Part shown: one piece after another, positions 41,794-53,502 of the stretch
Numbering within the stretch: the stretch's first letter is position 1
Layout of the letters: each line of letters begins with the position of its first letter
Assembly (NCBI GenBank): GCA_905182985.1
Contig: CAJJDN010000062.1
Location: 352,770 to 416,769 of the forward strand
Direction of reading: 5' to 3'
DNA: 64,000 nucleotides
Origin: Paramecium sonneborni
Lineage: Eukaryota; Ciliophora; Oligohymenophorea; Peniculida; Parameciidae
Made by a program: the position numbers and the translations under genes
Notes under the pieces: generated by a model
What the model was told of the DNA's origin: nothing
The model's database searches: none
The model's input: only the letters and a program-made list of their open reading frames with translations

Positions 41794-43743
41794 TCATAAA
41801 ATCAAATTATACTTAATTTTCTAAGCATTCTCCAATTCAGTTACTAACAACTCATTATTAACCTTTAAAATTATTGACTCATTATTGTTATTACTAACAT
41901 AAGATAATAATTTTGATCCAGAAACATAAATTAATTTAACTTCATTTGGTGTAATTTTATAAATCTCTTCATCATTTGATAAAATATAAAAATAATTACT
42001 GCCTTCCTAAAGTACCTTCTATATTTTATTTATCTCTTGCTTTTACTGCAACTAAATGATATTAACATTGTCTTTGTTTATGCTAACCCATTTAATTCCA
42101 TAAAAACTATGTATAATACCATTCATTTTTGATTCTCCCTTAATTTATTATCCAAAATGAGTAAATAATATTCTTTAGTCTGTCTATTTTAAAAAATTAA
42201 TTCTCTCCAGATCTTCTAATGGTAAACTATTTCTAAATGTTATTAATTATTAATTTAATATACTAAACTCAAAGATATGTTACATTTCATAGTTAGTATT
42301 ATTATATATCTCAATAATTTTCAATTTATATGTACTTGTGATTATAAATCGATTATTCCATATATTTTATATATTTACAATAGCATAATCTAACATAAAA
42401 CCACAACTAATCTTATTTTTACTTTTACCATAAAGTAAATAACTCTATATAGTAGGTTATTCATTATTGGTTTGATTATTGTTTTAGTAAGTTTAAGTAC
42501 GAAAATCTATCAATTAAAGAAATGTTTTTTGTTGCATATCAGTTTACAAAACATAATTATTATTTGGTGCTTTGTCTTGATATTGAACTTTTTATTCATA
42601 GATGATAATCCCAACATAATATGGGCAATATTTAATGGCTTCATGGAATTTATTAAATTCATATCTGTTAATGATTTCAAATTGTTAATTATAGATAGTT
42701 AAATAGCATTTAGATTATTGTTAAGAATAAATAACTAATTGATTATTCACATATTCATAATAGATAATTTTTTCTTAGAATTTGATTTTAGTAATTTAAT
42801 TCTTTTGATTTTACAGTAATTTATAATATTTGACTTCATCATTACAGAAACTGAATAAATATGAATCATTACTAAAATAAAACTGTCCATCAAAGATTGA
42901 ACTACAGTAATTCATTAATTTTAATTGTAGAGCATTGAGATACTATTCTTCAGATGTGGTATTTTCAATTTCTGATATGTATATTGATAATACTTACTAT
43001 TTTGTTAAGATGAGTAATCTGTTTTTACATCTATTGATAGTGACAACATCTACACATTGGATTTGCTTATAATAATGTTTTACATGTTCTAAATTTCTTA
43101 TTAAGAGAAAATGAAGTGCTTGATCATCTTAGAAACAACTTAAACGATAAGGTTGAAAACTAATACTAATATCAAATTGTATGCATTATTAAGAGAAGTA
43201 ATCATAACTTTAGATAAGTTTTGTATTGAATATGGAGAATTGATTATTGACTATATAAAAGAGTCCAATAACATTAAAATCATTTAATGCATAAACAGAA
43301 TGCACTTCTTATTCTAATTAGATTATTTCTTCAATCTACTTATCTTCAGATAAAAAAATGATACTGCTATGAATGTGTAGAATAATAGATTTAGACAATG
43401 CACAAGTATCAATGTAATCAATTGGGATTAAATCTGTAAATTTACATTCCCATTAGAGTTTTTTCATCTTGTAAAATTATACTGTGTTATTATTTGTAAT
43501 AATGACAGATTTGTCATTTTGAATAGAAACATTTTATACTTCTTGTAAATATTCAATAGTTTTATCATTAAGTTCCATTAAATATCTATGATTAAAGAGG
43601 AAACATTGTTGATTAATTCTTTGAATACTTCCATTAAGAAATTTGAATTTAGCTTCAAATGTCAATTCATCAGCTGATTTAAGAAGAATCACATTTTCTT
43701 GGGAAATAATAGTGAGATCATCATTTTATTTAACAATTATCAT
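41794..43743 (-). CDS. uncharacterised 649-aa protein, beta-propeller-like composition
   Basis: A single uninterrupted exon of 650 codons. The sequence consists of alternating short hydrophobic strands and polar turns (for example SVIITNNNTVQFYKMKKLQWECKF, RLLILTKQQVLSIYISEIEN and NQLVIYSQQQSKCYLTIYNQ), as in WD40-type propellers, but no WD dipeptides or named motif can be fixed. There is no signal peptide or membrane segment. Its ATG overlaps the TGA of the CLEC16A-like gene as ATGA (43743-43740), an arrangement unusual for a eukaryotic gene. The two could be one gene if a short intron or a sequencing error has been missed. The 3' end is also present at 40553-41398 by assembly duplication. 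Confidence 0.65.
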
Positions 43744-46523
43744 TTATTATAATTCAACGTATTTGTGAGTGCCTATAAATATTTTGTAATAGTATCCAAC
43801 TCTTAAATTTTTAAAGCTGTTTTCTTTTATTCTGTCATTTTTTTTGCCGCTTAACAAGCCTATTTATTTGGGAATTCTAAATCAAAAACATTATTTTAAT
43901 TCTCGAATCTATAAGTCACATGAAGCATTTTTAAATTCAATCTTTCTACCATTTCGTCTGTATTCTTCAAACTATATGAAATAATGCATTTAGCTGCATT
44001 TAAACCTTACATTAGATCCATAACCACCAAACAATTAGAATCTTCCAAAATACATGCATCAATATTTTGATATTTACATAAATGTTTAATAAATTAACAA
44101 TATGGTTCTTCTTCTAAATTGTAGACATTATCTGATTAGTATTTCAAAGCAGGTCCATCTCCAAATGGTTTTGGATTATCAAGTATTTGTTATTCCTATT
44201 CTTGGAATCCAAAAAAGACTGATGTTGTATATTTCAAAATCAACAATATCATCATATCTTTCCTAATCTTGTCTTATTATTTTACAGGTTCCATAAAATA
44301 AATACTTTCATTATGTTTAATATCAATTTAACAAACACCTTTTTGAGTCATCTCATATAATAATTGTATATGAGTCTATGGCCAAATTGAAATTGATGTC
44401 TTGCTATATATTGTATATTTTATTACTTTAATACTTTATAATCTGTATAAAAGAATTCTATTACATAATGCATTTCTAAATGATTCTTTATATATTCATT
44501 TATCTTTTGGATATGATTTAAGACGATATTTCTAAATCTATCTTTATAATGTAAGTCATAACTCTCAAGGTCGGTTCTACAAAAGTCAATCAACATTTAA
44601 ATTGACAAAATATAAGTTCCTAATCTATAAGGTGGTAATCCTATTTCTAAAATATTTAGTAATTTATCTTGCATAAAATATTAAGTTTCTTAACAATTTT
44701 TATATAATTCCATATTTTTATCTGGAGTTATCATGCCAATTTATTCTAAAACTGAATGAGATATGTTTTTTGAATGTCGTAGTGTTTTAATAAATAAAAG
44801 TACCATAAATACTACAGTATCATCATTACTTTCTAAATGTTTCATCAATGCATAAAATGGTGTTTTATCATTGATTGTTGTGTTTCCATTTATTTTACTT
44901 TTTTCATTTTTCTCCATAAAACTCAAAGCAGATGTTTTATTTTTGAATTATGATTTTACTATTGTTATATCACACAAATCAGTAATATTAAGTAAATCAT
45001 CATATCTTTTTGAATCATTTATTAATGTTTTAAAATGTTCACAATTCACTTTTTAATATTATTATATAAAAAATACATTCTCTCTTTATAGATTATGTTT
45101 CATATGAGGAAACTCCTCTTAATAGTTCATCCTTATCATTAACATTAACATCTTCGCTTATTTCACAATCTTTATAAATAAATTAAGAATATGCTTAGAT
45201 GAATATTTTCTCTTTCTATATCCAAGTCTCACTCATACTTATATCCTTTTCATATGAATTCAACTTAGAATTTGTATCTAATATTTATATTTAAATTTAC
45301 TTAATTAAGTTATAAAATCAATAATCTCTGGATCTTTTCCAAGTATAAAAAGTGTTAACAAATCTAAAAATTAACTAAAACTAAAACTCTTGTATATTTA
45401 GATTAAAATGAAAAGACAAAATTTAATATCAATTACCTATTAATTTTATTAATTATTAGTTGATTATGATGATGTGAATATACTAGTAAATGTGATATTA
45501 CCTAATGATTATCCTCTATTATGTTAATATTTCTAAGATTATTATTAATTCATTGATTATCTCTAAGGTAACTGATTCTATTTCATTGATTATTATTATT
45601 ATTATTGCCCACTTTTAATAATTCCCATAACTATTGTTGGAACAAATCCATATACCATAATTGAATTCACTATTATTGGTAATGCATCTAAATTTGTTTT
45701 TAAGAGATCTTCTAGAAAATATAATATATCCAATTAATCATCTAATAGCAATTTTATTATCTTATGTGATTCTTATCTTCCCTCCTAAATTAAACCTCCT
45801 ATATAAAATAATGCATCTCTCATATAACAACTAAATTGCACATAAAATAATGCGAATGGAAAAGATCTTACATATCTACGTAATTAAGGTAAATTTATTT
45901 TTGTAATTCCTAAAACTATGTTTCTTACACTTGTTCTAATAAGATTTTCTTTATGCTTATAGAATCCTATTGCCTTCATCAACATTGGAAATGTGCTAAA
46001 TTTCTATGGAGATTGGAATTACATACCAAATTATAGAACAATTGTAAACTCTGCTCATCTATCCTAATCGAAACACATTTCAACAAATTTATATAATAAG
46101 CTATGATTTCATCATCCCTAAAATTATAATCTGCTATAATTATTCCATTTAATGCACTATGACTTAATATGTAATTTATGCTAACTGGTCTTTATATATT
46201 TTGTAATAACATTGTAATTGTTTTAATTACAGCCACTACAACTTCCCTTTATCCAGAATGCACTAAATCTAAATACAATGACATCGTCTTTTAATCACAA
46301 AAGTAACTATAATGTCAATAATAAATCCCTTACTCAAAAAATGTGTCATTGTTCTTATCTCCCCACATAATACTTTAACAAATCTATCCAATTTAATCTA
46401 CTACATCATAATTATTTAGCTATATCTTTTAATTCAATTACTCATATGCCTCCCTATCATAAATTATACAATAGAATACACTAATGTATCTGGATCAGAT
46501 TATAAAGGTGGCTATTTTGACAT
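43740..46523 (-). CDS. CLEC16A/ema-like protein with FPL domain
   Basis: The N-terminal third carries an FPL domain: NYILSHSALNGIIIADYNFRDDEIIAYYINLLKCVSIRID, then NLIRTSVRNIVLGITKINLPQLRRY. It matches the order and spacing of animal CLEC16A and fly ema (D.SDEEI.AYY...LK.LS). After a Gln-rich insertion, a second conserved part has CLFILIQIYKSFSFSQFLDLLTLFILG. Near the C-terminus is FENQNNVFDLEFPNKQACQAAKKM...KKTALKIQELDTI, resembling the segment that precedes the CLEC16A tail. These proteins act in endosome-lysosome trafficking and autophagy/mitophagy. Several short introns are needed, including a 23-nt one (GTA...TAG) at about 45275 that bypasses an apparent TGA. Without it the locus looks like two genes. 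Exon limits around 44350 and 46050 are approximate. Confidence 0.75.
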
Positions 46524-47229
46524 TTAATAATATATATTTAATAATTTTATTCAAATTTTATTCTGACAACCATTCTCCTCAACTTCAAAATTTCTTATAT
46601 TAACAAAATTTTTTCGATCATTCTATATCTTAAATCTTCATTCAAATAATGCTATTTTTAGAATCATCTAAATTTTATTCAAACATGAAATTTCAAAATC
46701 AAAAATCATTTAAAGTACTTCAATATGACCTTAAAAAAGTCCCTTTTAATTAAAATTAATCTTTGCATATTCACTCATTAAAATTTACTAAAAAAAATAA
46801 AATTAATTTTATTTGAATTTAATACTATTGTTTTCGTTAAAATATAATAATATAATTCAAATTACCAAATGCTTATATAATTAATCATGAACATCGAATA
46901 CAGAATTTTATATCAATATAAATAAAATATAATTATAAAACAAGGTTTAATATTTTATGATTAAAAATCAAAGAACTGAATATGAATTTAAATTTCAAAC
47001 AACTTGCAAAATTTTCTTTATCTAACCAATTAATTAATAAGATATTCATATACGATTTTCTTTATAAATAACTATAAATATATTTCAAACTAAAAATAAT
47101 AATTTATTGCTCTTATTTGTAAAGGATACTTTTTGAATAGAATAAATCTTACATGGTTGTATATTTTTATAATTTTTTGTATGCAAAAGGTACATCTATA
47201 ATCATTAATTATAATGCACATATTTGTTA
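46524..47229. other. AT-rich intergenic region
   Basis: Upstream of the CLEC16A-like gene. I see no convincing gene or RNA. A chance open frame runs from about 46981 into the pseudogene fragment that follows. Confidence 0.4.
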
Positions 47230-47640
47230 TTTTTTTTCATAAGAATGTTTAAAATATGGAAATCCTGGAGAAAGGGAAACTTATACTTATGATTGAGGAA
47301 ATGAAATAATAAATAAAGAATGAAGTATTTTCACATTTTAATAATTTTTAAAACCTTATAAAAGATGATTAATTGGTTTTGGTTTAGAAATGTTTTAACC
47401 AGTTAAAGATCCTTAAGTTTAAATTGTTTATGGATGTTTTTATATTATTTATCAATATGAGATCGTTCAAAATGTTTATAATAGTTAACCTAAAATTATA
47501 ACTCAATTATTGAAAATCAATAGAGCAAATGGATTATGAAATAATATTCTTAAATATATTTTCTACAAAACCTTTTAAAAACCCCCCATGAGCTCAAGAG
47601 AATAAGTCGTAAAGAAATTATAATAATTAGAAGATAGATC
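47230..47640 (+). pseudogene. decayed fragment related to the SP-RING/kelch-like gene
   Basis: This resembles 56030-56390 of the gene at 54442-56399 at DNA level. GAAACTTATACTTATGATTG pairs with GAAATTTATACTTTTGATTG, the following AAAGAATGAAGTATTTTCA with AAAGAATGAAATATTTTCA, and GCAAATGGATTATG with ACAAATGGATTATG. The TGG (Trp) after YTFD is TGA here, a premature stop, and length changes disturb the frame between the matching blocks. Only the last roughly 120 codons are recognisable. It has no start codon and no SP-RING, so it is a non-functional relic of a duplicated copy. Confidence 0.7.
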
Positions 47641-47724
47641 TAACTAATATGCATGGAATTTTCTGGTTGTTTATTTTTTGTTAAAATTGAATTTCTAAAT
47701 TAATGTAAGATGATTCTCAATAAT

Positions 47725-47795
47725 GGACTTATTGTATAATGGTTAGTACGTGAGGTTTTGACCCTCAAGATCTTGGTTCGATTCCAAGTAAGTTC
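47725..47795 (+). tRNA. tRNA-Gln (anticodon UUG)
   Basis: A full cloverleaf of 71 nt can be folded. The acceptor stem is GGACTTA with TAAGTTC (one G-T pair). The D stem GTAT/GTAC has loop AATGGTTA. The anticodon stem TGAGG/CCTCA has loop TTTTGAC, giving anticodon UUG. The T stem CTTGG/CCAAG has loop TTCGATT. It contains no intron, and CCA is not encoded. A T run starts 4 bases after the 3' end, as expected for a Pol III terminator. It should read CAA. It cannot read UAA or UAG, so the reassigned stop codons need other tRNAs not seen in this window. Confidence 0.93.
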
Positions 47796-47797
47796 AA

Positions 47798-47804
47798 TTT
47801 TTTT
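47798..47804 (+). terminator. Pol III T-run terminator of tRNA-Gln
   Basis: A run of T residues starts a few bases past the tRNA 3' end, the usual RNA polymerase III stop signal. Confidence 0.7.
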
Positions 47805-47867
47805 AATTTGAAAAAAATTAATCTTATTATTGAAATATATATTAATCAATTTTAGATTATTAATATT

Positions 47868-50094
47868 ATGCAATAGATTTGTGATTTCCATTTGAGATAT
47901 ATCAAATTCATCTGTGTTGATAATTCATGTAACAACAAATTACTTTGTGATGATTGCTCTAGAACATCAAATGAACATAGTAATCATAAAATAGTAGATG
48001 CTACTGCATTTTTGTAATAAGCAGAGACATTTTTAAAAGGAGGAAAGTAATTTGTATATGTAAACAATATAAGTCCTGACTTTGCTTTATATGGAAGTGA
48101 TCTAGGTAATAAAACTAAAATCTTTCTCTCTAATAATGGAAACATTAGACATGAAATAAGAATGAATTATTTAAGAAAATTAGAAGACTCTATTGAAAAA
48201 TATTTGCACTAAATGGTAGATAGCTTGTAATAATCAAAAAAAATGATTGTTGATTTTATAAATCAATCAATTGAAGACTGTTTTTCAGCATAAGTATTAA
48301 AGTAAGTTTCACATTTAACATAGCAACCGAGAAACTGGTCATATGATAGTTCAAACTGTAATGAGTGCTTTGAATGCTAAGATATCAACTAAGGAAGCGA
48401 ATATATTATTATATCGATTGCACACAGGAGATTTGGAAAGAGAGCATTATGAAAAGAAAGTAATTATTATTAATAACATATTTATAGATTCAAGCTTTAG
48501 TTGAATTATTTCATTAAAATGTTAAGTAATTACTAGAACCAATGGCTAGTTAAGTACATAAATATTTAAAGCAATTTCATTAAGAAATGGAAAGAATTAG
48601 AAATTAAATTAAAGAAGAACATTTCTAAATTAATAAGATTAATATGTTACCAAAGGCATTCAAAATAAAGGATGTTACAAGCAATCCAAATTTATAATTA
48701 AAAGTACCACCTACATCATTTACAAAATTTTAAACTTCACAAAATACATAATAGTAAATTTATACTTTGGCTACAGATTATGATTAAGAAGATATAGAAC
48801 AGTTGTCAAGATGGAAAATGAACAAACTATCCAAAACTCGAAAGCTTGAATTGTTAAAGAGTTTGGATTACACGCATCATACTATGAAAACAGAGCAATC
48901 TTAATCTATTGTAAAATAACAACTTCCAATTACTGCTCCATATGATCCAACAGGCACAGAATTTAAGAGAATTATTCAAGTCAATACATAACATACTTAT
49001 CTATTGAAAATTATTAATATATAAAAGAATGTATGTTTGACAGCAGGTAAAGAAGGAACACTTAATGTTATTACTATTGAGATCGAATAGAGTGATCTAT
49101 CTGTTGTTAATTAACATTAATTAAAACCTCATTAAGAATTGAAGGATGTAGAATTATGTTAAACACCAGGGATGTTCTTAACAACAGGTCGAAACATTAA
49201 AATTTTAAATGATAAATATATAGATTTAGGATTTACTGTTAAATTATTTTTGTATTAAGATATGAAATAAATTGAACAACTTACAGAATTTAGAGATTTA
49301 CATTAATAACCAATTGAATAATTAAAATTTATTAATGAAAAATATTTGAGATAAACTGTTGAATATTCTAAATATAGCAATGAATTGGAATTTGCTACGA
49401 TTTGTGTAGATTTTATTAAAGTTTGGAAGTTTTGTTTTGATAGTTCTAAAATATATGAGGGAGAAATGTTGGAGTAATACAAAGTAGAATTGAAACCTTC
49501 AGTAATCAAAAGTGTGGACTTTTCTGATGGATTGACAATAGCATCAGAGAAAACAACAACATATTTATTTCATGATTCTTAGTTGTTTAAATAAATAAAG
49601 AATGTGACAGGAAAGGATCAAGTACTTAGATCAAAATTGATTTCTAATCATAGACTTTTAATTATGACTTAGTAAGGAGTATTAACAATTGTTGATTTAA
49701 AAAAAATTTAATTACCACCTCTTCATACAAATTCAAAGGATAATAAACAATATGAACCTTAGAAAATTGTAATATATATAAATTAGTGTAGAATGTCAAA
49801 AAATATTTACGTTAGATATTATTTGAAAAGGAAGATAAGGAATTAGAATTGATAGATGTAATTTAAGTAAGAAAGAAGTTTTTCTGTCTTCTTCATAGTT
49901 CTTAGTTTGATCATTTCTTGATTTTAAATGAATAATTTGAAGTAAATAAAATATATATCTATCAGCTTGAAAATAAGTACAGAATATCCCCATCAGAAAC
50001 TCGGCATCTAAAATTTTTAGAGATTCAGACTCATGATTTAATGATAGCAATTGAAGGTAAAAATGATTATAGTATATGGGATGTCAGCAAATGA
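47868..50094 (+). CDS. B-box zinc-finger protein with coiled coil and propeller-like C-terminus
   Basis: The N-terminus has a B-box-type zinc site: CDFHLRYIKFICVDNSCNNKLLCDDC followed by HSNHK, giving the C-H...C..C...C..C...H..H order. Residues about 100-260 are helical and Gln/Glu/Lys-rich and should form a coiled coil. The C-terminal half has repeated strand-turn segments (CLTAGKEGTLNVITIEIEQS, EFATICVDFIKVWKFCFD, DGLTIASEKTTTYLF, HRLLIMTQQGVLTIVDL, MIAIEGKNDYSIWDVSK) typical of a WD40-like propeller. This layout recalls TRIM-type proteins without the RING finger. At least two 22-25-nt introns lie in the first 600 bases. The start is 72 bp after the tRNA. The role is unknown; protein-protein interaction is the safest guess. 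Confidence 0.75.
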
Positions 50095-50214
50095 TTTTTA
50101 AATTATTATTTTTATATTGTGAATCAAAATCATTTATTAGTAAAAATGTCTATTATTTATAATATATAATAAAATAATTTTTATTTTAATGTATGAAAAT
50201 AAATGATTTATTAT

Positions 50215-51646
50215 TCATTGGAATATTCCCTTCTTAGGAGTACTAGCTATAAGTGCTGGTTCTGGTTTTTCATCTACGAATTGAATAGCTTCTCCTCCGG
50301 CTATAATTAAATTATGAAAATTAAATACCATAACTGGTATCAATTCCTTAGGATTCTTGGAAAGGATTGATTTTGAAGACTCCAGTTCCTTTCAATGGAA
50401 TAACAAGCAATGCAATTAATAATGCCCAACCAATTAAAGCTAAAGCTCCTACAAGTTATAATCCAAATTATTTAAATCCTTTTCCAATCAAAAATCCTTT
50501 GCTAATAGTTAGTACTCCAACTAAAAGAGTGCCTAATAATCCTGGTCCCTTAATTTATGATATATAAAAAATACTAGATGTGTTGCTATAGTATAAGCAG
50601 GATCATCTACATGGGATCTTTTAATGATAAGAATTAATATAATATAGGTTAATCCTGCTAAGATTCCGGTAAGAGCTGCTCCCCAAATTCTAACATCATT
50701 AGCAATAGCAGAAATAGCAACGATTCCAGCAACACTTCCTCTTGCAAGAGCAATCAAACTAGTTTTATGTGTTTTCAAATATTAAACAATAAAACTTGTC
50801 AAAGCTGAGAATGTAGTTGCAACTATTGTATTAACTGCTATCAATCCTTATTCGTATTTATCATTTTTTCCTTATTTATTTGAACCATTAATGAAAATAA
50901 GTGTGGCTATAGTTAAGATAATGGATCCATAACCCATGTTAATTGGAGAATGATGAGGGAATATACCTGGGTGAACATTTCCTGCTTAATCTCTTCTTTC
51001 TTTTAAGAAAAATGAAACAACCAATGCAGTCACTCCACCGAATAAATGAATATAACTGGATCCAGCAAAATCAATGAATCCAAATTTATTCAACCATCCA
51101 TTCGGTTAAACCCAATGCAATGCGACTGGATATAAGAAGCCTGATAAAACAGCTAGACAAACACTGATTGAAAAGAATCTTGATCTTTCTAATGTTCCCA
51201 ATCCAAATAAAGATGTTACTATTATTGCACCGATACTCTAGAAAACTATTTATTATTCAAAATTTTCAAATTACTTAAATTTGCATAATCATCTCTCATT
51301 GCATCAGCTTTATAGCCAGCTCCAGCAAATCTATTAAAACCAATGAATTTATTTCCTTTGTCATCTCCAAAGGCAAATCCATAACCTAACTAATCAATTT
51401 TAAATTATATATTATTACAAGCCAGAAAAATAATATTGTAATAGCTGCCCCTAGTAAAACTGTGATTACTGCTGATTAAACAGATTTGTATCTCACAGCT
51501 CCTGAACCCATGAAAGCGAATCCCAATACTATTAATAAAGCACTAAATGATGTAACCAATACCCATGTTGAATCAATATTTGATACAATTGGGGTATAAT
51601 TACTAGCTGCATTGATAACTGCATCAGTATTTGGTAAATGATTCAT
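50215..51646 (-). CDS. ammonium transporter (Amt/Rh family)
   Basis: A polytopic membrane protein of about 440 residues in several exons. Family motifs are present in order: WVLVTSFSALLIVLGFAFMGSGAVRYKSV (TM1), GYGFAFGD (TM3 region), FGFIDFAGSSYIHLFGGVTALVVSF with the first conserved pore His (TM5), and NMGYGSIILTIATLIF. These are followed by GSVAGIVAISAIANDVRIWGA, then SHVDDPAYTIATH with the second pore His, then GPGLLGTLLVGVL and GIDTSYAGGEA near the C-terminus. Both twin histidines are therefore retained, which suggests a working ammonium channel in the plasma membrane or contractile-vacuole system. The N-terminus faces outside, as in the family. A 26-nt intron (GTA...AAG) splits the DDPAYTIATH exon from the following one. 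Confidence 0.92.
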
Positions 51647-51753
51647 AATAATTTAATTATTTTGGGATATATATTTTCAAATTCATTTATATCATCAAAA
51701 TTAAATACAAATAAAAATTAAACTAAACTTTTTTTCAATAATATTATCATAAT

Positions 51754-52637
51754 ATGTAAACTCTAGTTGGAACAAAAAAAGGATAAATCTATCATCTTGA
51801 AATCAATAGACCTAAATAATTGTATCTCTTTAATCTTAATCATAGAAATGCTATGTCTGTTTAACTATTTCAAGATTTCAAAGCTGCTGTTGATATCATT
51901 AATAAAACTGATGATATACGAGTTGTTGTCTTGACTGGAAGAGGAAAACAATTCTGTGTTGGTCTTGATCTTAAAGAAGCTCCAGAAATGTTTTAAGTAA
52001 ACTATTAACCTTATATTAAATCAAGTTTCCAGATGAATTAGATTAAGCAAGAAAATCAATCAGAATATATGATCTAATCAAAGATTGGCAATATGCTATG
52101 ACTTCATTAATTAGAATCAGAGTCCCTGTAATTGTAGGAGTCTAAGGTTATTGTTTGGGTGGTGGTATTGATCTCATTACCTCTGCTGATATCAGATATT
52201 GTACAGAAGATGCCAAATTCTCAATCAAAGAAATCGATATTGGAATGTATAATCAAATTCATCTTAATTTTAGGGCTGCTGATATAGGAACACTTTAGAG
52301 ATTAGGCTTATAAAATTCTAACACATCACTCTTTAGAGAATTAGCTTATACAGGAAGAATGTTTAATGCTTAAGAAGCCTTGACACTAGGATTAGTAAGT
52401 AAAGTTGTCAAAAATGAACAACTTAATGATGAAATTTTTAAACTAGCAGAACTCATTGCCTCTAAATCTCCTATTGGGTGTTATACAATTAAAAGCATTT
52501 TGACCAGAGAATAAAATTTAGATTCATAATTAGATGTTATGGCAAGAACAAATATGGCCATGCTTTTTACAAATGATATGCCTATTGCTCTTGCCGCCTC
52601 TTTGACTAAAGGAAAAGCAGAATTTCCAAAATTATGA
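51754..52637 (+). CDS. delta3,5-delta2,4-dienoyl-CoA isomerase-like (crotonase family)
   Basis: Two introns (29 nt GTA...AAG, and 27 nt GTA...TAG) give a 275-aa crotonase-fold enzyme. Visible motifs are RVVVLTGRGKQFCVGLDLKEAPEMF (first oxyanion-hole segment), IVGVQGYCLGGGIDLITSADIRYC (second), and IKEIDIGMAADIGTLQRLG. The last of these keeps the Glu and Asp used by ECH1-type dienoyl-CoA isomerases. It continues ELAYTGRMFNAQEALTLGLVSKVV and ends MLFTNDMPIALAASLTKGKAEFPKL. This reaction handles odd-numbered double bonds during fatty-acid beta-oxidation. The terminal PKL resembles, but does not match, a canonical peroxisomal targeting signal (SKL). No obvious mitochondrial presequence precedes the domain. 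Confidence 0.88.
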
Positions 52638-52968
52638 ATAACATCAAATTTAAAATCAAATCATTTTTTAAACTATATTTAAAATATTTTATTATAATAT
52701 TATCAATTGCAATCTATATGTATTTAAAAAATTAATATTTATTTTTTTTTGAATCTATACAGACTGCAAATATATTATTTTAATAGTCTAGCATTGATTA
52801 TTATTATTTATATTAACTTTTCAATAAATATCACCATAAAATTAAAAATTTTGTTTTTTTATTCAAAAATAACTCTATTTTTCTGAAGCTAAGAACTCAA
52901 TTATATAATTTTCTTAAAATTATTATAATTATATAATAGTAAAATTATATGTATTATTGAGAATATAT
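52638..52968. other. AT-rich intergenic region between convergent genes
   Basis: This is the 3' flank of the isomerase gene and of the gene on the opposite strand. Only A/T runs are seen. Confidence 0.5.
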
Positions 52969-53502
52969 TCACTATTTTTAAAGATGTCTTGAAATTAAAT
53001 TTGATATTTTTGAATAATCTAAAGGTCCATCTCTTAAATAAGACCATATTTCTATATTTTTTATTTCTTAATATAAAACTACAGAAATATTTTATGATGA
53101 ATGATGTATTTGACTTTTGACAATATTAACTTTGAATTCTTTGAGTATATTCATAGCTAAGGTTCTAGCTTCAATTATAAATTTAGGTTCGCTTGCACAA
53201 TATGAAATTTGAATTGTTGGCGCTTGAATTTTTTTTTTTCTCTAATTGATCGGTTGAGATGCCATATGATTAATTGAATCCAATTATTGTCTTTCATATT
53301 CTTTTTGTTTACGAGTAAGAAGAAAATCAAAGATTTGAAAATATAATTACTCATTTCCATCAATATTTTTTGTATCCTTTTCATTTTTATATTGCTCCCA
53401 CATTCCTGATATTTCTATCATCATTTCTTCCCTTGAGATTTCCACTTTATTTTTTTGATATTCAATTAGTTTTGCTTTAAAAAAAACTTAGTATTCATCC
53501 AT
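52969..53502 (-). CDS. uncharacterised 177-aa protein
   Basis: A single exon of 178 codons from the ATG at 53502 to TGA at 52969. The N-terminal half is helical and charged (KAKLIEYQKNKVEISREEMMIEISGMWEQYKNEKD). The C-terminal half has an alpha/beta feel (IQISYCASEPKFIIEARTLAMNILKEFKVNIV, SVVLYQEIKNIEIWSYLRD). No family is recognised, and there is no signal peptide or membrane segment. The frame stays open upstream of the chosen ATG for about 100 codons, so the real start could lie further upstream and the gene could include part of 53503-54441. Confidence 0.5.

Larger units (their letters stand above)
40159..42639. repeat. 1240-bp direct duplication around single N at 41399 (assembly overlap)
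   Basis: Bases 40159-41398 are repeated from 41400 to 42639 (offset 1241), with no difference that I noticed. The first copy is contiguous with the surface-antigen-type gene, the second with the propeller-like gene. Merging at the overlap restores a clean convergent pair, so this is an unmerged contig overlap. Confidence 0.9.

Noticed and set aside
45236..45262. A gene boundary between the FPL-domain part and the rest of the CLEC16A-like protein
   Set aside because: A 23-nt GTA...TAG intron removes the apparent stop, and the downstream part matches later CLEC16A segments.
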